A stretch of DNA of 9,284 nucleotides from Syntrophomonadaceae bacterium (GTDB lineage Bacteria; Bacillota; Syntrophomonadia; Syntrophomonadales; Syntrophomonadaceae): NCBI GenBank assembly GCA_028686565.1, contig JAQUBU010000076.1, positions 1 through 9,284 on the forward strand, given 5' to 3'. Below the pieces are notes generated by a model. That model saw only the letters and a list, made by a program, of their open reading frames with translations, did no database searches and was not told the origin of the DNA. Shown piece after piece: positions 1-5,292 of the stretch. A program made the translations under genes and the position numbers. Within the stretch, counting starts at the first letter, position 1. The number at the start of each line of letters is the position of its first letter.

Positions 1-413
1 AGGCTTATCCAAACTTGAAAAAGCTATTTAATTCCAAGGTAATTGATGAAATCAAGAAAGCTAAAGATGAAGGATTTCACTGTGTACTGCTTTCCGGGTC
101 TTATTCGGATTTGATGAATATTGTAGTAAATGATCTGGGGATTCATACTGTCATTGCCGCCGATTTGGCTTTCAAAGAAGGATCATTTGACCATAAAGGG
201 GAAACCCCTTTTATAGATGGCAAAAGCAAGCTTTCATTATTAAAAAAAGCTTTTGAAGGCAAGAATGTTGATTGGTCGGCCAGCAGGTGCTTTGCTGACA
301 GCTTGGCAGATATTCTGGTTATGGAAGTCGTAGGTGAACCAGTAGCGGTAAATCCGGATTCCGGACTCCTTGCATATGCACATCAGCAAAAGTGGCGGGT
401 GCTTGTAAGTTGA
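1..413 (+). CDS. HAD-IB family phosphatase (phosphoserine phosphatase-like), C-terminal part
   Basis: The frame is open to the left window edge (codons for A-Y-P-N precede a TTG at 15), so this is probably the 3' part of a longer gene and the TTG is not its start. About 136 residues are visible. Counting from the TTG, HAD motif II is the Ser of LLSGSYSD (about residue 27). The motif III lysine lies in DGKSKL (about 70-72). Motif IV is CFADSLAD (Asp95 and Asp99), followed by the VGEPVAVNPDSGL segment typical of SerB-like HAD-IB proteins. The nucleophile motif DxDxT must lie upstream, outside the window. The family hydrolyses small phosphomonoesters with Mg2+ through a phospho-aspartate intermediate; the substrate here cannot be told. 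The gene converges on folE with only 29 bases between the stop codons. The family is clear, the substrate is not. Confidence 0.85.
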   Translation, partial: AYPNLKKLFNSKVIDEIKKAKDEGFHCVLLSGSYSDLMNIVVNDLGIHTVIAADLAFKEGSFDHKGETPFIDGKSKLSLLKKAFEGKNVDWSASRCFADSLADILVMEVVGEPVAVNPDSGLLAYAHQQKWRVLVS

Positions 414-422
414 AATTTGCCT

Positions 423-475
423 GTCTTTTCACTCATAATGAATCAACCAGATTTATTCATTATGAGTGAAAAGAC
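423..475. repeat. Perfect 21-bp inverted repeat between convergent genes
   Basis: The arms at 423-443 and 455-475 are exact reverse complements over 21 bases, with an 11-base spacer (444-454). The right arm lies wholly inside the last codons of folE, and the folE stop (443-445) touches the inner end of the left arm. The hairpin would form in both the HAD transcript and the folE transcript. Neither strand has a run of T just after the stem, so it is not a textbook intrinsic terminator. A shared 3'-end stem for two convergent mRNAs is the most economical reading. Confidence 0.85.
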
Positions 476-1024
476 TTCAGCCCTGGTTTCTGAACGAGTT
501 TCAAAAATTCCCCTTACTGCTGAAGTTACAGTTAGTGCCCCTGGTTTTCTTACTCCCCGCATAGTCATGCACATGTGTTCTGCTTCAATAACCACAACAG
601 TTCCGAAAGGATTAATTGTGTTGTATATGCAGTCCGCTATTTGGGAAGTCAATCTTTCCTGGAGTTGGGGACGCTGAGCATAGGCTTCAGCTACTCGTGC
701 CAGCTTGCTTATTCCTACGACCTTTCCTCCTTTAGGGATATAAGCAACATGAGCACGTCCATAGAAGGGCAAAAAATGGTGCTCGCACATAGAATAAAGC
801 GGAATATCCTTAACCAGGACCAGTTCATCATGATACTCGGTAAATGATACCTGCAGGAGTTCCTGTGGATTATAATCCATTCCCGCAAATATTTCCTCAT
901 ACATATTAGCAACTCTTTTGGGGGTATCAATCAAACCTTCGCGGCCTGGATCTTCACCGATGGCTTCGAGCATCATTCTGACAGCTTCCTGAATTTTAAC
1001 CTTATCAATATTTTTCTTCTGCAT
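443..1024 (-). CDS. folE: GTP cyclohydrolase I (FolE, type IA)
   Basis: This 193-residue protein converts GTP to 7,8-dihydroneopterin triphosphate, the first step of tetrahydrofolate synthesis; it is cytosolic and forms a homodecamer in the family. All hallmarks are present: EDPGREGLIDTPKRVA near the N-terminus, the MCEHHFLPFYG motif with zinc ligands Cys80 and His83, the GISKLARVAEAYAQRPQLQERL helix region, and EAEHMCMTMRGVRKPG with His150 and the third zinc ligand Cys152. The TSAVRG and ETRAE segments close the fold. Length is normal for short bacterial FolE. The ATG start has GGAGG (1035-1031) six bases upstream. It lies 89 bases behind the histidine kinase gene on the same strand, so it could be read from that operon. 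Its last codons form one arm of the perfect palindrome at 423-475. Identity is secure. Confidence 0.97.
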   Translation of the reverse strand: MQKKNIDKVKIQEAVRMMLEAIGEDPGREGLIDTPKRVANMYEEIFAGMDYNPQELLQVSFTEYHDELVLVKDIPLYSMCEHHFLPFYGRAHVAYIPKGGKVVGISKLARVAEAYAQRPQLQERLTSQIADCIYNTINPFGTVVVIEAEHMCMTMRGVRKPGALTVTSAVRGIFETRSETRAEVFSLIMNKSG

Positions 1025-1059
1025 ATCTTACCTCCGTTAGCAATCAACAATTATCACTG

Positions 1060-1107
1060 TAAACTTTTTGTTTATCATAGCAGATATTGTACCATGCAAA
1101 AAGTTTA
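1060..1107. repeat. 11-bp inverted repeat upstream of folE
   Basis: Perfect 11-base arms, TAAACTTTTTG (1060-1070) and CAAAAAGTTTA (1097-1107), flank a 26-base spacer between the histidine kinase stop and the folE start. On the minus strand the spacer contains TACAAT and TATGAT, either of which could serve as a -10 box for folE, but I found no convincing -35 at proper spacing. The repeat could be an operator pair or a stem in a transcript running on from the kinase gene. It has no adjacent U-run in the minus direction. Confidence 0.5.
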
Positions 1108-1113
1108 ACGTAA

Positions 1114-2517
1114 TCAAGCGGATGATGAGGAACGTCTATTTTGTCCATCAGGCAAAACCGGCAAAACGATTTCTGCTGCTGCCCCACCTTCGCTTGTATT
1201 ATACAATGTTATGGTTCCTTCATGTTCTTCAACAATTTTTTGTACTATAGTCAGCCCCAGTCCTGAGCCTGATTCTGCAGTAGTGTAAAAATAGTCAAAA
1301 GCATGTGCCAGATCTTCTGAGCTAAAACCTGCACCATCATCCTCAACTTTTATTAAAACCTGATTCTTGCCTTCCAGAAGCAGTGACTGAACTATTACTC
1401 TGCTGCGGGCATGGCGGATGGCATTGGACAGCAGGTTGACCAAAAGACTGTTCAATTGATCCCAATCCCCAATTACCCATGTTTCGGCTTCGATTGCTGA
1501 TTCAACTTCTATCCTTCTTTCTACTGCGTAGCCCCCTACTGTTTCCAGTACCTGCTCTATTAAGTAGCATAAATCATGGGGTAAAAAATATGAATTATGC
1601 GGTTGTTCCAGGATAGTGATGTCTATCATATTTTCTACAATATTTCTCAAGCGCAGGCTTTCTCTATGAATAATCTCCAGAGCATTATCCAGAGCAGGTC
1701 CGGTAAACAAACCATCCCTGATGCCTTCAGCATATCCGTTAATGCTCATAAGGGGTGTCTTCATTTCGTGGGAGGCGTTTTGAAAAAAGCGGCGCCTGCC
1801 TTCGTCATAGCTTTTTAAGCGATCAGCCATTTGATTGAAAGCGGTGCCAAGCTTCGCCAGTTCATCATTTGATTTGAGGTCCAGGCGGATGTCAAATTGG
1901 CGGTTGCCAACTGCCCGGGCATAATCTTCCAGGGCTCTAAGAGGCTTTACCAAATAGCTGATTATGAAGAAAGCAATCAAAAGGGCCATCATAAGAGCAG
2001 CCAGCAGGCTGCCGAAAATCATAAGCAGGGTTTCTTTATACATAGCTTGCAGAGTATTGATAGATACGAAAGTTAATACGGTTCCACCTGCACCTACCGG
2101 CACTTCCACAGATAAATAACGCTCGCTTTTAAAAATATTGGCTTTATTCCTGTTAAAGGAGTTGTCTTCACGCAGCATCTCGGGGAGATGAGCTATAGAT
2201 TGGCCTACGGGGAATTGTTCGGGACGGCTGCTAAAGCTGATCTTGTCCTGGGGGTCAATCCATAAAAAATTGCTCTCTATCGAGCGTCCCAGCAAAAGAA
2301 TGGTCAAAGGCAGATTGTGCTCATGAGGAAGCAGAGAACTTGAGCCAATGGTGTAAGCAATCTCCCAGGCCTGTTTTTCCAGTCCGATTTCTGCGCGTTT
2401 GCCCAAGACCCCTACCATCATTGGATAAAAGGCCAAAGCCGTTATCAGAAAAGTAAAAACCACTACGATTAAATAGCTTATTAAAATTCTAGTTGATATG
2501 CTTTTTAACTTGTCCAT
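1114..2517 (-). CDS. Sensor histidine kinase (HAMP-HisKA-HATPase_c)
   Basis: This is a 467-residue membrane kinase that should phosphorylate the OmpR-type regulator encoded just upstream. Membrane segments lie at about residues 10-36 and 164-190, enclosing an extracytoplasmic sensor region of about 125 residues that I do not recognise. A HAMP linker follows (about 188-240). The HisKA helix carries FFQNASHEMKTPL with the phospho-acceptor His250. The ATPase domain shows the N box NLLSNAIRHA (Asn365), the G1 box DDGAGF (393-398), an F-box FDYFY (407-411) and the G2 box GSGLGL (417-422). The C-terminus ends in a Ser-rich tail. The ATG lies inside the 3' end of the regulator gene (29-base overlap), which suggests translational coupling; the site itself has only a weak Shine-Dalgarno. 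The stimulus cannot be inferred from sequence; proximity to osmotic genes is only a hint. Confidence 0.95.
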   Translation of the reverse strand: MDKLKSISTRILISYLIVVVFTFLITALAFYPMMVGVLGKRAEIGLEKQAWEIAYTIGSSSLLPHEHNLPLTILLLGRSIESNFLWIDPQDKISFSSRPEQFPVGQSIAHLPEMLREDNSFNRNKANIFKSERYLSVEVPVGAGGTVLTFVSINTLQAMYKETLLMIFGSLLAALMMALLIAFFIISYLVKPLRALEDYARAVGNRQFDIRLDLKSNDELAKLGTAFNQMADRLKSYDEGRRRFFQNASHEMKTPLMSINGYAEGIRDGLFTGPALDNALEIIHRESLRLRNIVENMIDITILEQPHNSYFLPHDLCYLIEQVLETVGGYAVERRIEVESAIEAETWVIGDWDQLNSLLVNLLSNAIRHARSRVIVQSLLLEGKNQVLIKVEDDGAGFSSEDLAHAFDYFYTTAESGSGLGLTIVQKIVEEHEGTITLYNTSEGGAAAEIVLPVLPDGQNRRSSSSA

Positions 2518-3184
2518 TTAAGCGGTACCCGTATCCCCATATAGTATGAATGTTCGTTTCCGAACCGTTTTCCTTCAGCTTTTTCCGAAGCCGTTTAATC
2601 AGGTCATCTACAGCCCGTTCGCTTCCGTCATAGTCATATCCCCATACCCGGTCGAGCAATTCCTGCCGGTTGAAAGTTCTTTGGGGGTGCTGTACCAATA
2701 GTGACAGCAGTTCAAATTCTTTGGTGGTAACATTAAGCTCCTGTTCATTAATCAGCAGCAAGCGATCCCCCAGGATTAATTTAAGATTACCGGCTTGCAA
2801 ATAGTTTTGCGGGTCAGGAGGAGACAGAGTGCGTCGAAAAACTGACCGTACCCGAGCGACCAGTTCCCGGGGACTAAAAGGCTTGGGGAGATAATCGTCC
2901 CCTCCTATTTCGAGACCCATGATCCGGTCCAAAGCTTTTCTGCGTGCCGATATGAATATAACCGGAATATTGCTGTGTTCACGAATATCCCGGCAAAATT
3001 CCAAACCGTCCTGACCGGGGAGCATGATATCAAGGATGAACATGTCAGGGTAGCCTGATTTCAGGCGATGAAACAGCTCTTCAGTACTGGTGAAGGCCTC
3101 CACTGTAAACCCTTCATTTTGAAGATAGCGGGAGATTAAAAGGCGGATATTATCTTCGTCATCGACTACAAAAATAGTGCTCAA
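2489..3184 (-). CDS. OmpR/PhoB-family response regulator
   Basis: I chose the TTG at 3184-3182 as start (231 residues). It has AAGGAG (3199-3194) nine bases upstream, and it begins STIFVVDDEDN, the normal receiver-domain start; the frame stays open upstream to an ATG at 3337 but that stretch looks non-coding. The receiver domain (1-118) has acidic residues Asp8/Asp9, phospho-acceptor Asp52 in ILDIMLPGQDG, Ser79 in FISA and Lys101 in LPKPFSPREL. The C-terminal winged helix (about 130-226) has TTKEFELLSLLVQHP, RQELLDRVWGYDYDG, AVDDLIKRLRKKL and TIWGYGYRL, typical of the Trans_reg_C DNA-binding domain. It forms an operon with the overlapping kinase gene downstream. Target genes are unknown. The divergently placed riboswitch operon is a candidate only by position. 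Confidence 0.95.
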   Translation of the reverse strand: MSTIFVVDDEDNIRLLISRYLQNEGFTVEAFTSTEELFHRLKSGYPDMFILDIMLPGQDGLEFCRDIREHSNIPVIFISARRKALDRIMGLEIGGDDYLPKPFSPRELVARVRSVFRRTLSPPDPQNYLQAGNLKLILGDRLLLINEQELNVTTKEFELLSLLVQHPQRTFNRQELLDRVWGYDYDGSERAVDDLIKRLRKKLKENGSETNIHTIWGYGYRLNGQVKKHIN

Positions 3185-3214
3185 AGCAAAACACTCCTTA
3201 TTAAACTTGCCAAG

Positions 3215-3242
3215 CATATACTTTAAGCACAATATATGACAA
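3215..3242 (-). promoter_or_regulatory. Putative sigma-A promoter of the two-component operon
   Basis: On the minus strand, TTGTCA (3242-3237) and TATATG (3220-3215) are separated by 16 bases. Initiation near 3208 would leave a short leader before the AAGGAG at 3199-3194. The -35 matches consensus at five of six positions and the -10 at four. A second possible -10, TATAAT (3322-3317, minus), lacks a good -35. This is inference from consensus only, in AT-rich DNA. Confidence 0.4.
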
Positions 3243-3243
3243 G

Positions 3244-3340
3244 AATGTGGCAAAAATATGTTGCACAACAAACGCAGCTCCAAGAATAATATTTTGTTTG
3301 TGATATAAATAACTACATTATACCCTAATTCTGCCACATT
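3244..3340. repeat. Pair of inverted 9-bp sites AATGTGGCA upstream of the response regulator
   Basis: AATGTGGCA at 3244-3252 recurs as its exact reverse complement TGCCACATT at 3332-3340, and both copies are followed by similar A/T-rich bases (AAAAT and GAATT after the 9-mer). The first copy abuts the putative -35 of the two-component promoter. The second lies just upstream of the minus-strand TATAAT. They could be binding sites for a regulator, perhaps the adjacent one, but two 9-mers are weak evidence. Confidence 0.3.
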
Positions 3341-3493
3341 TATAGTTTAACATTAGTATTGGGATTTAATGATGAAAGTTGAATTATTAAATTACGCCAT
3401 ATGTTTAAGTAATATGCTCTTTTGGGAGGAGCCTGATATTATGTATATTAATCCAAAAAGGAGGTGCAGTAAATAAACGGAACATAGCAAATA

Positions 3494-3522
3494 TTCTAAG
3501 CTAACCCATTATTGCATATTAA
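3494..3522 (+). promoter_or_regulatory. Possible promoter for the riboswitch-led operon
   Basis: TTCTAA (3494-3499) and TATTAA (3517-3522) are 17 bases apart and would start RNA near 3529, just ahead of the first aptamer stem at 3542. Box quality is poor and the region is AT-rich, so other positions are possible. It is listed because a promoter must lie close upstream of the aptamer. Confidence 0.25.
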
Positions 3523-3529
3523 TGACTAA

Positions 3530-3655
3530 TATGAGCAAAATGCGCTGAGTCTCTCTTCACAGGGAGAACGGGGGAACCAATAAATGGGGTGAATCCGCAA
3601 GGTAGGGAAATTCCCTTTTCCCGAACCCGTCAGCTAACTTCGTAAGCGCTAAAAG
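3530..3655 (+). ncRNA. Cyclic di-AMP riboswitch aptamer (ydaO/yuaA class)
   Basis: This 5' leader element senses c-di-AMP, the second messenger tied to potassium and osmotic homeostasis. The conserved blocks appear in order: a P1 strand GCGCT (3542-3546), CGGGGGAACCA (3569-3579), TGGGGTGAATCC (3585-3596), GGTAGGGAAATTCCC (3601-3615), CCGAACCCGTCAGCTAAC (3621-3638), then TCGTAAGCGC, whose AGCGC (3645-3649) pairs back with GCGCT. The CCGAACCCGTCAGCTAAC block and the GGGGTGAAT block are diagnostic of the ydaO class. In characterised members, c-di-AMP binding favours premature termination, switching the gene off. Here an intrinsic terminator hairpin follows (3684-3716) and the glutamate 2,3-aminomutase gene starts at 3781. 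Class assignment is confident; exact outer boundaries are approximate. Confidence 0.93.
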
Positions 3656-3732
3656 GGAATCCGAGGTTAATATCATACCGGCTTAACCAAAGGTCTTCCT
3701 TTGGTTATTTGTGTTTAAGTCTCGGCCCTTTT
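3651..3732 (+). promoter_or_regulatory. Riboswitch expression platform with competing stems
   Basis: Directly after the aptamer, AAAAGGG (3651-3657) and CCGAG (3661-3665) can pair with CTCGG (3721-3725) and CCCTTTT (3726-3732), forming a 12-bp stem with a three-base bulge that encloses the terminator hairpin. The same AAAAGGG can instead pair with CCCTTTT (3613-3619) inside the aptamer. GGTTAA (3665-3670) can pair with TTAACC (3683-3688), which would use up the 5' arm of the terminator. These mutually exclusive pairings are seen in the sequence; which state they belong to is inference. Confidence 0.5.
3684..3716 (+). terminator. Intrinsic terminator downstream of the c-di-AMP aptamer
   Basis: A perfect 10-bp stem (TAACCAAAGG at 3684-3693 with CCTTTGGTTA at 3698-3707) and a TCTT loop are followed by a T-rich tract TTTGTGTTT (3708-3716). 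Placement between the aptamer and the first gene fits a transcription-termination riboswitch. The stem is only moderately GC-rich and the T tract has two interruptions, so termination may be partial. Confidence 0.75.
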
Positions 3733-3780
3733 CGATTATGAACATTCCGTGGTCATGGATTCGCAGAGAGGAGTGACAAC

Positions 3781-5031
3781 ATGAGAGAAACAGGGGATTT
3801 AAATAATCTATATCAATCCATACTGAGGAGCAGTGAACTAAAGGAGTATGTAATTCCTTATTTGGAAGCTGTAAAGGCAATGCCTGGGGATTCTGTTCTA
3901 AAGGAGCAGGGATTTAAAAGAAAACAGCAAATCCTGGAGGTTATTGGCGGCACTGAAGAAAACTGGGCTGACTGGAAATGGCAGCTAAAAAACCGGATAA
4001 GCGACAGTAACGTTTTAGCAGAAATATTCGGCCTAAGCGATTTGGAAAGAAAACGCATTGAGCGGGTCAGCAAGGTTTACCGCTGGGCAATTTCTCCCTA
4101 TTATCTGAGTCTGGTGGGAGAGGATTATGAAAACAGCCCTATCTATCGTCAGGCGGTTCCTGATATAAGAGAACTGCTCCCGGGGGGGAGTCTGGACCCC
4201 ATGAACGAGGCTTTGACCTCGCCTGCTCCATGTATAACCAGGAGATATCCAGATCGATTGATTATAAATGTAAGCAATCAGTGTGCCATGTATTGCCGCC
4301 ATTGTCAGAGAAGGCGCAATATCGGCGAAATTGATCAGCATGCCTGTTTGGAGGATATTGCTCAAGCCATTGATTATGTGGCTGCCAATGAAGAAATAAG
4401 AGATGTACTAATCACCGGCGGTGATGCTCTTTTACTCAGCAGTCATGTATTAAAGTATATATTATCTGAACTGCACCAGATACCTCATGTAGAAATTAAA
4501 AGAATCGGCACCAGGGTTCCGGTGACCATGCCGCAAAGGATTACTACCGAACTATGCGATATAATACGCAATTACCCGCCGATCTTTATTAATACCCAAT
4601 TCAATCACCCGCTGGAGATTACTCCTGAGGCTAAAGCAGCCTGTGATCGCCTGGTTGAAGCGGGAGTGGTACTCGGCAATCAGGCGGTTTTACTTCGCGG
4701 TATAAATGACCAGCCTGATACTATGCGGAAATTAGGACAGGAATTACTGAAAATAAGGGTACGCCCATACTATATATTCCACGCCAAAGATGTCCAGGGA
4801 ACCAGGCACTTTCAAACCAGCATTACCGAAGGAATGGATATCATCAGATCACTGCGCGGCCATACCTCTGGTATGGCTATTCCCACTTATATTGTTAATG
4901 CTCCCGGCGGTTTGGGGAAAATACCTTTAATGCCCAATTATCTGCTGCAGAGCCGAAAAAACAAGGTTGTTCTACGCAGTTGGGAAGGTAAAATTGTGGA
5001 ATTGGATAACGAACCCCCAGACATGAGTTGA
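3781..5031 (+). CDS. eam: Glutamate 2,3-aminomutase (radical SAM, PLP-dependent)
   Basis: This 416-residue lysine-aminomutase-family protein most likely converts L-alpha-glutamate to L-beta-glutamate, a compatible solute. The radical-SAM cluster motif is CAMYCRHC (Cys168, Cys172, Cys175), and Arg177 matches the carboxylate-binding Arg134 of clostridial lysine 2,3-aminomutase (LAM). The PLP lysine is Lys380 in NAPGGLGK. At the two positions where LAM uses Asp293 and Asp330 to hold the substrate epsilon-amino group, this protein has Lys336 (HAKDVQG) and Asn373 (VNAPGG). That Lys/Asn pair is the known signature of glutamate 2,3-aminomutase. It lacks the C-terminal Cys-rich zinc tail of LAM and has an N-terminal extension of about 45 residues. 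AGAGGAG (3767-3773) lies seven bases before the ATG. It is the first gene behind the c-di-AMP riboswitch. Family is certain, glutamate specificity likely. Confidence 0.88.
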   Translation: MRETGDLNNLYQSILRSSELKEYVIPYLEAVKAMPGDSVLKEQGFKRKQQILEVIGGTEENWADWKWQLKNRISDSNVLAEIFGLSDLERKRIERVSKVYRWAISPYYLSLVGEDYENSPIYRQAVPDIRELLPGGSLDPMNEALTSPAPCITRRYPDRLIINVSNQCAMYCRHCQRRRNIGEIDQHACLEDIAQAIDYVAANEEIRDVLITGGDALLLSSHVLKYILSELHQIPHVEIKRIGTRVPVTMPQRITTELCDIIRNYPPIFINTQFNHPLEITPEAKAACDRLVEAGVVLGNQAVLLRGINDQPDTMRKLGQELLKIRVRPYYIFHAKDVQGTRHFQTSITEGMDIIRSLRGHTSGMAIPTYIVNAPGGLGKIPLMPNYLLQSRKNKVVLRSWEGKIVELDNEPPDMS

Positions 5032-5093
5032 GTAAACACAGGTCTGAACTATTATCATATTGTACAGACAATTATGGTTGCAGCTCATGCATA

Positions 5094-5123
5094 TTTTCAT
5101 GTTCATTTATATTAAATTATATT
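5094..5123 (+). promoter_or_regulatory. Possible internal promoter ahead of the lysine aminomutase gene
   Basis: TTTTCA (5094-5099) and TATATT (5118-5123) are separated by 18 bases in an AT-rich stretch. A transcript starting near 5130 would contain the hairpin at 5143-5191 before the coding region. The match is modest and could be chance. Confidence 0.25.
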
Positions 5124-5142
5124 CGAAGCTGAATAGCTGTGG

Positions 5143-5191
5143 GGCCGCGACCGGTTTAAAAAAATCTGGATTGGCGGCCTTTAAAATTTTT
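5143..5191 (+). terminator. Hairpin with T-rich tail between eam and ablA (terminator or attenuator)
   Basis: Outer arms GGCCGC (5143-5148) and GCGGCC (5174-5179) pair perfectly. Inside, CCGG and TT (5151-5157) pair with AA and CTGG (5163-5169), allowing one G-U pair and one mismatch, around an A-rich loop. TTTAAAATTTTT follows at 5180-5191. The structure could end the eam transcript, or attenuate reading into ablA. The 261-base gap between the two aminomutase genes supports some control element here; I do not recognise a known riboswitch in it. Confidence 0.5.
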
Positions 5192-5292
5192 AACCAAATA
5201 ATTGCATGAACTAAAGATACAGGAAAGGAAATTATAAATATTTTAATCAGGAAACAGCATAAAGGCTGGTCTTGAAAGGAGACTTTATCAAT

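Noticed and set aside
417..677. A plus-strand open frame of 86 codons opposite folE.
   Set aside because: It is antisense to a secure folE gene. Its apparent repeated peptide (FSLIMN and its mirror) comes only from reading through the palindrome.
3185..3337. An upstream extension of the response regulator frame to an ATG at 3337.
   Set aside because: The extra 51 residues do not resemble a receiver domain, while the TTG at 3184 has a strong ribosome site and gives the canonical N-terminus. The extension also overlaps the putative promoter.
5272..5292. An earlier TTG start for the lysine 2,3-aminomutase gene.
   Set aside because: The TTG lies within or just before the AAAGGAG ribosome site that serves the ATG at 5293, and has no good site of its own.
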